Below, one piece after another: positions 43,616 through 51,682 of a stretch of DNA of 64,000 nucleotides. Source of the stretch: JAKASV01 sp963754845 (lineage in GTDB: Bacteria > Babelota > Babeliae > Babelales > Vermiphilaceae); assembly GCA_963754845.1 (NCBI GenBank), contig CAVWHE010000001.1:372001-436000 (forward strand), given 5' to 3'. The notes beneath the pieces were generated by a model. It did no database searches. It was given only the letters and a program-made list of their open reading frames with translations, and was not told the DNA's origin. The number at the start of each line of letters is the position of its first letter. Within the stretch, counting starts at the first letter, position 1. Made by a program: the position numbers and the translations under genes.

Positions 43616-44967
43616 GAGCGTGAATCGCCAAGTTCGTGCTCAATGAGCCGATCAAGCTCAAGAGAATATTCAAGAGGCAACGCACTCACGAATGTGGCCG
43701 TAAAGCCGTGAATAACAAGCATGCGCGCATCTTTTGGCCGGATACCTCTGCTTTGAAGACAAAAAATAGCACGCTCGTCAAGGGGTTTAACAGAGGCCTC
43801 GTGGCCGACGTGGGCATCACACGTTTTCACGTCGACGCATGGCTGGCTTGTCGCGCGCGAACGATCGTCAAGCATGAGCGCATCACAGTTCACGTACGTT
43901 TGTGACCCATGCGCCCAAGGCTCCACGACTACCGTCCCTGCATAACCGGTAATGCCACCGTCGTGGCAGACGGATTTTGAGTGAACCGTTGCCGTTGTAT
44001 TAGGCGCTCGATGGATCACCTTGGCGCCCGTGTGTTGGTGCTGGCCGTCGCCGGCGAAGGCCAGGGAGATCATAGTGCCTCGTGCCCCGGCGCCATTGAG
44101 AACCATGCACGGATATTTCATAGTCGCACGGGCCCCAAAGTTGCCATCGACCCACTCAATACGTGCGTCGGCCCCGACGTGCGCACGTTTCGTTACGAGG
44201 TTGTACATGTTTTTTGACCAATTTTGCATCGTTGTATAGCGAACACATGCGCGGTTTGCAACGACGATCTCAACAACAGCACAGTGAAGTGCGTGTGTTG
44301 TGTACAACGGCGCGCTGCATGCTTCAAGATAGTGAACATTGCTGCCCTCCTCAGCGATGATGAGCGTCCGTTCGCACTGGCCCATACGTTCTTGATGTAC
44401 CCTGAAATATGCGTGAAGTGGCAGTTCGACGTGAACGCTCCGAGGGACGTATATGAAGCACCCGCCGCTCCATACGGCCGCGTTGAGTGCCGCAAAGATA
44501 TTGTCATCGAGACCAACAACGGTGCCCAGATGGCGACAAAGAAGGTCACCGTGGCACTCAACGGCTTCATCGAGCGAACAAAAAATAACGCCGCGCGCGG
44601 CGACGCTTTCCTTGAGACTTTTGTAGAGCATTTCCGACTCAAACTGCGCCCCCACACCTGCAAGAGCGTCATGTTCTGCGTGCGGTATGCCAAGCGCGTC
44701 AAACGTTTGCCTGATGTGTGGAGGAACCTCATCCCACGTCCGCGCCTGCTCATCAAAAGGCTTGGAGTAAAAGCACATGTTCGTTATGTCAAGCTCGTCA
44801 AGATCAACGCCCCACGAAGGTTTTTCCATGCGTTCAAAGTGCTCGAGCGCACGGAGACGCCACGCAAGCATCCACTCAGGTTCACGCTTGCGAGAACTCA
44901 TGTATTCAATAACGTCGCGCGAAACACCGCACGTCGCATGCACACGTTCAGCTTTCGATGATGGCAT
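43612..44967 (-). CDS. sufB: Fe-S assembly scaffold SufB
   Basis: SufB is the main scaffold on which Fe-S clusters form, with SufC ATPase and SufD. Seen: N-terminal FYSKPFDEQARTWDEVP, FESEMLYKSLKESVAARGVIFCSLDEAV, YVPRSVHVELPLHAYFRVHQERMGQCERTLIIAEEGS, MQNWSKNMYNLVTKRA, and the C-terminal GHEASVKPLDERAIFCLQSRGI typical of SufB. About 451 aa. ATG at 44967 has AGGG 5 bases upstream; ATG at 44970 is the alternative. It overlaps the end of sufC by 20 bases. Confidence 0.94.
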   Translation of the reverse strand: MPSSKAERVHATCGVSRDVIEYMSSRKREPEWMLAWRLRALEHFERMEKPSWGVDLDELDITNMCFYSKPFDEQARTWDEVPPHIRQTFDALGIPHAEHDALAGVGAQFESEMLYKSLKESVAARGVIFCSLDEAVECHGDLLCRHLGTVVGLDDNIFAALNAAVWSGGCFIYVPRSVHVELPLHAYFRVHQERMGQCERTLIIAEEGSNVHYLEACSAPLYTTHALHCAVVEIVVANRACVRYTTMQNWSKNMYNLVTKRAHVGADARIEWVDGNFGARATMKYPCMVLNGAGARGTMISLAFAGDGQHQHTGAKVIHRAPNTTATVHSKSVCHDGGITGYAGTVVVEPWAHGSQTYVNCDALMLDDRSRATSQPCVDVKTCDAHVGHEASVKPLDERAIFCLQSRGIRPKDARMLVIHGFTATFVSALPLEYSLELDRLIEHELGDSRS

Positions 44968-45685
44968 CATAGCCCTGTTCGTGCACGGTAGCAATAAGAT
45001 CGATTGCCCCCGAGCGCACGATTGCCCCTTCCTTCATCACGTGGACACAATCGGGTCGTAACTGTTCAAGGAATGTGCGGTGGTGGCCGACGACGATCAT
45101 ACTCGCCCCTTTGTTGCGTGCTCGATAGGCGTTGAGAACTTCCGCCATCCGAAGTCGCACGTCAACATCAAGGCCGGAGTCAATTTCATCGAGGAGGACG
45201 AGTTTTGGTTTAATGACAAGAACATGGAGCATTTCAAGACGCTTTCTTTCTCCACCAGAAAATCCACTTTCGAGAGATCTATAAAGCCACGCGCGATTGA
45301 TACCGAGCTCATCGGCCGCTTCCTCAATACGCAAGCCGACGTCTTGACGGCAGAAACTACCGGCAAGACGCGCACGCATTGCCTCAACAAGAAGGGTGTG
45401 CGTACAAAGACCCGGTATGACAACAGGGTTCTGAAGAGTGAGGAACATGCCCATCCGCGCACGCTCGTCAGGGGCAACTCCGGCAAGATCGTTGCCTTCA
45501 AACCTGAGCGTTCCCGCACTCACTTTGAGGACCGGGTCTCCCATGAGAACATGGAGAAGCGAGCTTTTGCCAGCACCGTTAGGACCCATGATGACGTGAA
45601 CGTGTCCCGGTTGGACGCACAAACAGATAGTGTGCACAATGGACGTTGTGCCCGCACCAGCACCGAGAGCACTAATTTTAAGCAT
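44948..45685 (-). CDS. sufC: Fe-S assembly ATPase SufC
   Basis: SufC is the ABC-type ATPase of the SufBCD complex. Seen: Walker A GPNGAGKSS near 36, the Q-loop LQNPVVIPG, the signature FSGGERKRLE near 144, Walker B VLLDEIDSGLD near 168, and a switch His in VVGHHRTF. 245 aa. ATG at 45685 lacks a clear ribosome-binding site; TTG at 45691 is an alternative. It is first in the minus-strand sufCBD operon. SufS, SufU/SufE and SufT are not in the window. Confidence 0.94.
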   Translation of the reverse strand: MLKISALGAGAGTTSIVHTICLCVQPGHVHVIMGPNGAGKSSLLHVLMGDPVLKVSAGTLRFEGNDLAGVAPDERARMGMFLTLQNPVVIPGLCTHTLLVEAMRARLAGSFCRQDVGLRIEEAADELGINRAWLYRSLESGFSGGERKRLEMLHVLVIKPKLVLLDEIDSGLDVDVRLRMAEVLNAYRARNKGASMIVVGHHRTFLEQLRPDCVHVMKEGAIVRSGAIDLIATVHEQGYDAIIES

Positions 45686-45974
45686 AAACAACGCAATTGC
45701 TGTGCCGTGACTCCGATTTCATCATTGGCAACACCCTCCGAACCACACCACCGATGCATCATCGGCGACCAAACTACCCTGCCTAGACGCCATCAATCCA
45801 TCCAACCATAGCCGAGATTTAAGACCTGACCTCGCCGCCGCCCCGCCCACTCTGCCTACGCTCGCACTCGACAAGCGTTGTACGAAGTCTATTCTCCCAA
45901 AACCCACAGTGAGCAACACATGCGTTGCCGATGTCCGCAAGGGAAAGACCGGCGCCATGCGGAAGAAACCGTTG
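45686..45974. other. Intergenic region upstream of sufC
   Basis: 289 bases between the split membrane gene and sufC, all transcribed in the minus direction. It holds the probable sufC control region, but I find no good promoter box and no gene. Confidence 0.4.
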
Positions 45975-46412
45975 TCACCCAATAAACCTGCCACGATACT
46001 CCTGCATGTTTTCACCGCGATACGGAAAAACCAATTGTCGTATGCGTTCGTTGAAGTAGTATTCAAGGCGTGAAAAAATTGGATCAGTCTGAAGTGCCGA
46101 CCGACTCGCTATAGGACAATTATTGGCCCGCATTACTGAATACAAGTTAGCGGCAACCGCATCAAAGCGTCCCTGCGGCCCTGCTGCGAACGCCGCCATG
46201 GTGCCTTCCGCCCATGATCGGCGCCATGCGGGCGCCCAGTGTTGATAAACAGCCCTGATGCCGGCAAAGGTCGCATAAGCCAAAAAACCGCCATAGAGTG
46301 ATACCTTGAGTGCACGCGGCAATGTCAAAGCTCCTCTGCGATATACGGCGGCACACAACCCGATTACACCAAGACCGGCCGTAGCTTGTACGGTATGGTA
46401 CCATCGTCGCAC
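45975..46412 (-). CDS. Membrane protein, probable 3' part of a split gene
   Basis: The 145-aa frame has two hydrophobic stretches (VQATAGLGVIGLCAAVY, VSLYGGFLAYATFAGI) and a soluble C-terminal part (RLEYYFNERIRQLVFPYRG). No family is recognised. The only start is a GTG at 46412 without a ribosome-binding site, 49 bases inside the end of the upstream signal-peptide gene. A single frameshift in the overlap would join the two into one protein of signal peptide, linker, two helices and C-terminal domain, a layout like that at 39544 and 17660. Confidence 0.5.
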   Translation of the reverse strand: MRRWYHTVQATAGLGVIGLCAAVYRRGALTLPRALKVSLYGGFLAYATFAGIRAVYQHWAPAWRRSWAEGTMAAFAAGPQGRFDAVAANLYSVMRANNCPIASRSALQTDPIFSRLEYYFNERIRQLVFPYRGENMQEYRGRFIG

Positions 46413-46672
46413 ACAACGCTCAGCGTGGGCCTCATCTCATGGCATTCCTGCGCGAAAGCGTCGTTGCCGAGTGCGGCGGCTTGCCGTGACACGGCACTCT
46501 CAAGTTCCGCTGGCTCAAGACGCCGATTGACACGCAAACTTCCGTCCCTAAGAAGGAAGGTTCTGACGGGGACGGCCAATGGAGCTTGGTCGCGATTGGC
46601 CGATGCAGCATGGAGGGGGCAGCATAAAAACAGTGACGCTATCGTGAGTCCACAGACCAACAATGGTTTCAT
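46364..46672 (-). CDS. Exported protein, probable 5' part of a split gene
   Basis: The 102-aa frame starts at an ATG with GAGG 6 bases upstream and a signal peptide (LLVCGLTIASLFLCCPLHA). The mature part is short and charged and then runs out of frame at 46364, just where the next frame's membrane helices begin. No family is recognised. See the entry at 45975-46412 for the frameshift hypothesis. Confidence 0.55.
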   Translation of the reverse strand: MKPLLVCGLTIASLFLCCPLHAASANRDQAPLAVPVRTFLLRDGSLRVNRRLEPAELESAVSRQAAALGNDAFAQECHEMRPTLSVVCDDGTIPYKLRPVLV

Positions 46673-46858
46673 AGAATGCCTCTATTCGTGAAGTTTCATA
46701 ACGGATCAAAAAGGTCATCGCACGTTCAGGTTCAGTGTCACAAAAAAACCCGTAAACGTCAAAAGGGTCCCGCGTCGTTGAATATCATGGTAGTTCGGGC
46801 ACCAATGGCCTGCGCTCTGTGGAAAACGCACGAGCGTGTGCCTTCACAAAAGATCGCG

Positions 46859-46888
46859 CCGCACCCCCACACGTTTGAGGGAGTGCGG
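46859..46888 (-). terminator. Terminator after the NADAR gene
   Basis: CCGCAC (46859-46864) pairs with GTGCGG (46883-46888), with further GGG/CCC pairing inside. On the minus strand the stem is followed by CGCGATCTTTTG. It lies 70 bases past the stop of the NADAR gene. Confidence 0.6.
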
Positions 46889-46958
46889 TGCATAACAAAT
46901 TGTTGAGCGACATGCCTAGACCGGCGTTCCTGAACACCGTTCTATGGTTCGTTGCGAC

Positions 46959-48431
46959 TTATCTACCGGCCAAAGCTCTTGAAGGGCTGAAGCCGTATCG
47001 CTGTAAATTATCGAAGGAGAGAGTCGTTGCCGGATTAAAGTCGTAACGGCGTCGCGTCCTTAGAGATTCACGCAGAACCATGAGCTGGCGACCGAGGTAG
47101 TTGTGACCGCGTCCATCGGCACCGGCTCCCCATTGAGCATCATTGCGTCCAGCGTTTTCGACAAGCACGGCATCGCCTGTAGCAAGCAATTGTTGAGCAA
47201 GACCAGGATTTTGTCGAAACTTTTCCTCGAGAGCCCTGCCCATAAAGCGGAAGCATTCTGATCTGTCCCATCCAGCCCTAAAATGCTGAACACGCCGACC
47301 AGCTGCCTGGGCATCGCGAGCCCTGGCGAGGTTCCTTATATTGTCACACTCTACGGGATCCGTTGATTTCTTGGCTTGAAAGTAGTGTTCTGACGTTGGC
47401 CACCGTACACCATCGCAAACGAAGGAGCTATCGCGACCCTGGTAATAGTTTGTCAGAAAATAGTACGGCTTGGTGTTTTCGTAAAAAAGGATAGCACGAG
47501 GTATGGTAAGCCACGTGCCACCAGCGGCAACGCGAGGGGCAACCGCAGCACGTCGTCCAGCACCAGCCGCCGCGCCGCCCCCCTCCTGACGCGCCGCACC
47601 AGCGCTACTGCCTGCACCACCGTTGTTGGTGCCAGCTGCTGCACCAAAAAATTGCCGCGCTGCCCACAACGTAAGGCCGTCGACGGGTTTTCCGCGAAGG
47701 GAAAGTGCGCGTGGACCAACAAGCTGGCTCACGGGAACCCACATAAAATCGTCAGTAGTAGCACGAACGCCGCTACGGCCGCGACCATAAATACGTTCGT
47801 TTTCTCGATAAAGCGTGCTGCCAGGAATATAGTTTACTTCAAAAACGTGAAATACATCGCCAGTGCCGGAATCACGTTTCCACGCCGCTGGCCGCGTGCT
47901 GAAAGGGTGTACAAGGCCGTTCGTTATGGTGTCGATGGTTGAAGACGCAACATTGTCAGCACCGCCGGCACCACGTCCGACGGTTCTAAAATCAATCCAG
48001 CGCTCGTTAGCAGGATTCGATGTGTCGTGGACAAGGAGAACATTCAATTCGTTCGTGCGATTATCAAGACTCACGGCGAAGGCACGGGTATACCACCTGT
48101 TGCCCGGCCGCGCGGCCTGTACCACCGCGGTCGCTGTACGCACGACCCGACCGCCATTGCCGGTGCCAGCCGTTCCACTTCTGGCCACTGCTGGCCTGGC
48201 CGGAACACTATTCACGGCGGCGCGACCCGCAGCGACGTGATGTGCTCGACCAGCTGGACGAGCAACCGCAGCACCACCCCGTCTGACCAAGGGCCGCCCT
48301 ACTGCGCGTCGCGGATGCATACAACACACAAAAACTGGCATGTACGCGAGGCATGTTAGAAAAGCCAAACGCACACATCCTCTCAACTTCATGGTCATTT
48401 TAAGATTTTTTCCATTTGTATGATTTCCCAT
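46959..48431 (-). CDS. Exported NADAR-domain protein with a possible Nudix-like domain (490 aa)
   Basis: The ATG at 48431 has GGAG 9 bases upstream. A hydrophobic segment (VRLAFLTCLAYMPVFVCC) at about 20-37 acts as a signal peptide or anchor. An Ala/Arg-rich region follows. Residues about 110-255 (AFAVSLDNRTNELNVLLVHD and a later DDFMWVPVSQLV) recall a degenerate Nudix fold, without a clear Nudix box. The C-terminal NADAR (YbiA-like) domain is clear at about 318-465: ILFYENTKPYYFLTNYY, GVRWPTSEHYFQAKK, GDAVLVENAGRNDAQWGAG and GHNYLGRQLMVLRE. NADAR proteins act on ADP-ribose or related nucleotide conjugates, for example removing ADP-ribose from guanine or acting in riboflavin-type pathways. 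An exported member is unusual. Own terminator and upstream AT-rich promoter region; monocistronic. Confidence 0.8.
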   Translation of the reverse strand: MGNHTNGKNLKMTMKLRGCVRLAFLTCLAYMPVFVCCMHPRRAVGRPLVRRGGAAVARPAGRAHHVAAGRAAVNSVPARPAVARSGTAGTGNGGRVVRTATAVVQAARPGNRWYTRAFAVSLDNRTNELNVLLVHDTSNPANERWIDFRTVGRGAGGADNVASSTIDTITNGLVHPFSTRPAAWKRDSGTGDVFHVFEVNYIPGSTLYRENERIYGRGRSGVRATTDDFMWVPVSQLVGPRALSLRGKPVDGLTLWAARQFFGAAAGTNNGGAGSSAGAARQEGGGAAAGAGRRAAVAPRVAAGGTWLTIPRAILFYENTKPYYFLTNYYQGRDSSFVCDGVRWPTSEHYFQAKKSTDPVECDNIRNLARARDAQAAGRRVQHFRAGWDRSECFRFMGRALEEKFRQNPGLAQQLLATGDAVLVENAGRNDAQWGAGADGRGHNYLGRQLMVLRESLRTRRRYDFNPATTLSFDNLQRYGFSPSRALAGR

Positions 48432-48535
48432 ATCTTTTCACTCCATAAAATTTTATACGTTTGTAGTTACGTTTATAGTATTGCAAAAAACCAAAATAAT
48501 TTCAACTATTGGCACAAAATAAGAGAGGGCGCGCA

Positions 48536-48564
48536 TTGCCGTTTATAAGCATACTTTGTAGACT
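48536..48564 (+). promoter_or_regulatory. Candidate promoter for ppsA
   Basis: TTGCCG (48536-48541), a 17-nt spacer and TAGACT (48559-48564) lie 45 bases before the ppsA start. The -10 hexamer is the same as at rseP. Confidence 0.55.
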
Positions 48565-48609
48565 TAAAAGAAGTGTTGATGTTTCTGTTTTTAGAGGGCG
48601 CGGCGTATT

Positions 48610-51012
48610 ATGAACTATGTTGTGTGGCTTGATCGTGTAGGGCTTGGCGACCTTGCTTTGGTGGGGGGGAAAAACGCATCGCTCGGACATATGATAAGGA
48701 CGTGCACGCACATCGGCATTCACGTTCCACCGGGTTTTGCTGTAACGACTCATGCGTACCGCCACTTCGTGGAGGCACATGGCATCGCCGACGACCTCGA
48801 CGCCATCGTCGAAAGCCTCAGGACGCATAACGATACGGCAAGCATCAGCAAAGCTGCAACGAAGGCTCGCGAGCTCATCAACAACGCCGCAATTGCCGAC
48901 GATCTTGCCGGTGCCATATGCGACGCCTACAAAAAATTGTGTCAGCTCTGCGGACGCACCAATCTTGATGTTGCCGTGCGTTCTTCGGCAACGGCCGAAG
49001 ACGCTCCTGGGGTATCATTTGCCGGTCAACACGAAAGCTTTCTCAACATCGTCGGGACCGAAAAACTCCTCGATGCCTGCAAGGCGTGTTTCGCCTCGCT
49101 TTTTACCGACAGAGCCATCGCATACCGTGTTCAGAAGGGCATCCTTGATGCAAACATGGCCATCGCCGTTGGCGTGCAAAAAATGGTGCGCGCTGACGTG
49201 GGATGCTCAGGCGTCGCCTTTTCGCTCGACCCAGAATCGGGATTTGACGGCATCGTGACCATCAATGCCTCCTATGGCCTCGGCGAGAGTGTTGTTAAGG
49301 GTCTTGTCACGCCTGACGAATTCGTTGTTCATAAAAATACACTCATGGACGGCTTTGCTCCCCTTGTCAAAAAAGTATGCGGGAGCAAGGAAACAAAGAC
49401 TGTGTATGATGTCGAGCGCGGCATGACACGGGAAGTTCCGGTGTCGACGGGTGAACAAAGAATGTTCTCACTCCTTGACATTGAGGTCCTAGAACTCGCC
49501 AAAAAGGTCATTCTTCTCGAGCGCAACTATAGCGCTCATGCGGGCCACAAAGTACCCCTCGATGTCGAGTGGGCCATGGATGGCATCGAGGGGCTTATGT
49601 ACATCGTCCAGGCGCGACCGGAGACGGTTCATGCGGTTGCGGTGCGCAGCACGGCGACAAAATTCGTCACGTATACGCTCGATTCTAGTGCAGAGCAAGA
49701 AACTTCATTTGTCACACTTGCAACGGGCACGAGTGTCGGCCAAAAAATTGTCCACGGAACGGCGCGCGTCGTTAAGCGTGTCGAGGACATAGGATGTGTT
49801 GGCGTCGGCGACATCATTGTCACGTCAATGACAGATCCCGCCTGGGTTCCCGCTATGAAACGCGCAGTCGGCATAGTTACCGATTGTGGCGGCAGAACGT
49901 GCCATGCAGCTATTGTTGCACGCGAGCTCGGCATTCCTGTCATTGTTGGTACGGGAACGGCTACTAAAAAAATCAGCGACGGAAGGATCGTTACCGTCGA
50001 CTGCAGTCACGGCGACGTCGGCTATGTCTACGATGGCGCAGTTCCCTTCAAACAAACCACGGTAACATTTGATACCACGCCGGCCGTTCCCGTCGATGTC
50101 ATGGTTAATATCTCTGACCCCGAAGGAGCTTTCAAAACAGCACTTTTGCCCGTCACCGGCGTCGGACTCCTTCGCTCGGAATTTATCATCAGCAAAATGA
50201 TCACCGTTCACCCCATGGCTTTCGTAAAACCCGACGCCATCAAGGACCGCCAAACACGGGAGCGTATAGACGCTCTCACGGTGGGTTTTGACGACAAAAA
50301 ACAGTTTTTCATAACGCACTTGGCGCAAGCGGTGGGCATGGTGGCAGCCGGTTTTCATCCGCGCCCTGTCATCGTACGTCTTTCGGATTTCAAGAGCAAC
50401 GAGTACCGAAGTTTGCTCGGTGGCATGTATTACGAGCCTTACGAGCAAAACCCCATGCTCGGCGTTCGCGGGGCCTTTCGTTATTACCACGATTTATATA
50501 AAGAGGCCTTCGCCATGGAATGTGCCGCGATCAAAAACGTGCGCGAAGTTATGGGCTTTAAGAACGTTAAGGTCATGGTTCCCTTCGTACGAACGCTCAC
50601 AGAAGCGACGACAGTCGTTGACCTTCTTGCTCACAACGGCCTTAAGCGCGGCGTCGACGGACTCGAGCTCATTTTAACGTGCGAGATCCCCTCCAATGTA
50701 CTTGTTATCGACGAACTGTGCCAGCATTTCGACGGATTTTCCCTGGGCTCAAACGACCTTACGCAACTCACACTTGGCGTTGATCGCGATTCTGAATTTT
50801 TTTCATCCGGCTTTGATGAGCGTGACGAAGCAGTCGTGCGTATCATAAAAATGGCAATTGCTGGTGCTCACCGCAACAATCGTCCCATAGGGATCTGCGG
50901 TCAGGCCCCCTCCGATTACCCCGAATTTGCCAAGCTTCTCATCGACCTTGGCATCGACTCTTTATCACTCAACGATGACTCAGTTCTTCCCTTTTTTGCA
51001 CGGTATGCCTGA
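48610..51012 (+). CDS. ppsA: Phosphoenolpyruvate synthase (pyruvate, water dikinase)
   Basis: PpsA makes PEP from pyruvate, ATP and water and opens gluconeogenesis. Seen: N-terminal ATP-grasp part with VGGKNASLG (19-27), VRSSATAEDAPGVSFAGQHES, DVEWAMDG and YIVQARPETV; the swivelling phosphohistidine domain with GGRTCHAAIVARELGIPVIVGT (catalytic His432); and the C-terminal PEP-binding TIM barrel with GLLRSEF, SLGSNDLTQLTLGVDRD and GICGQAPSDYPEFA. 800 aa, normal. GAGGG lies about 11 bases before the ATG. The features fit PpsA better than pyruvate, phosphate dikinase, which is longer. Confidence 0.95.
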   Translation: MNYVVWLDRVGLGDLALVGGKNASLGHMIRTCTHIGIHVPPGFAVTTHAYRHFVEAHGIADDLDAIVESLRTHNDTASISKAATKARELINNAAIADDLAGAICDAYKKLCQLCGRTNLDVAVRSSATAEDAPGVSFAGQHESFLNIVGTEKLLDACKACFASLFTDRAIAYRVQKGILDANMAIAVGVQKMVRADVGCSGVAFSLDPESGFDGIVTINASYGLGESVVKGLVTPDEFVVHKNTLMDGFAPLVKKVCGSKETKTVYDVERGMTREVPVSTGEQRMFSLLDIEVLELAKKVILLERNYSAHAGHKVPLDVEWAMDGIEGLMYIVQARPETVHAVAVRSTATKFVTYTLDSSAEQETSFVTLATGTSVGQKIVHGTARVVKRVEDIGCVGVGDIIVTSMTDPAWVPAMKRAVGIVTDCGGRTCHAAIVARELGIPVIVGTGTATKKISDGRIVTVDCSHGDVGYVYDGAVPFKQTTVTFDTTPAVPVDVMVNISDPEGAFKTALLPVTGVGLLRSEFIISKMITVHPMAFVKPDAIKDRQTRERIDALTVGFDDKKQFFITHLAQAVGMVAAGFHPRPVIVRLSDFKSNEYRSLLGGMYYEPYEQNPMLGVRGAFRYYHDLYKEAFAMECAAIKNVREVMGFKNVKVMVPFVRTLTEATTVVDLLAHNGLKRGVDGLELILTCEIPSNVLVIDELCQHFDGFSLGSNDLTQLTLGVDRDSEFFSSGFDERDEAVVRIIKMAIAGAHRNNRPIGICGQAPSDYPEFAKLLIDLGIDSLSLNDDSVLPFFARYA

Positions 51013-51682
51013 GTCCGTGCGCGACTGTCCGACATTCAAGTAAGCCCCTGCAAACGGGTTCTGCGCGTACGCGGCAGGGACAGCAATAACGAATACCCTC
51101 GCTCCGGTATCTGCGCGGGACTCCCGTATGTTGTGCTTGTTGTCATCGCGTTAAAATACGCTCCTGTAGCCTTTGAACCTGGCAGCCGAGAGTTCCAGCC
51201 GTTGGTTTGGCGCAGGTTAAGTGAACTGCAATTACAAAAACTCAACAGACCCTGGCCAAAAAACAAAAGCGGTCATTTTCATTGTGCTATCATGAGGACA
51301 TTATCACAGTGCTGCTACACAGCTACATTTTCCATTTGCAAAGTCATATGAATATAATTAGAATTATGTTTGCGTTGTATCTAGTAAAATTAATCTTTCT
51401 AGCCATTTGCAGGATTGGCTGGCAGGTCGACGTGTTTTACACGGTCTGCAAACGTGCATTCAACGGCCTTAAGCGCCCGTCTTGTGCAGCATTAAGAGTA
51501 ACGCTGATCTGGCTCCCTGCCCCGTTGTCACTGACGTTCCCTCGCCCGCGGTAACGGTATATGTGTGTCGTGAACGGTTGTCCAGACAAAGTTGGCGCCT
51601 CAGACGTGTACGGGGGTAGGTAGGCAGAAAAAAGCATCCCATCCTTGGGATCGGTCTTTGTTTCATTATGGAGAATTTTTAG
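51013..51682. other. 670-bp region without a supported gene
   Basis: All frames are short and lack ribosome-binding sites or family signals. The sequence drops in GC around 51330-51410. A few minus-strand frames of 65-100 codons overlap one another and look like chance or decayed coding sequence. No repeat shared with the rest of the window was noticed. Confidence 0.5.

Noticed and set aside
44224..44961. 245-aa plus-strand frame across sufB
   Set aside because: It is an antisense shadow of sufB; all conserved motifs are on the minus strand.
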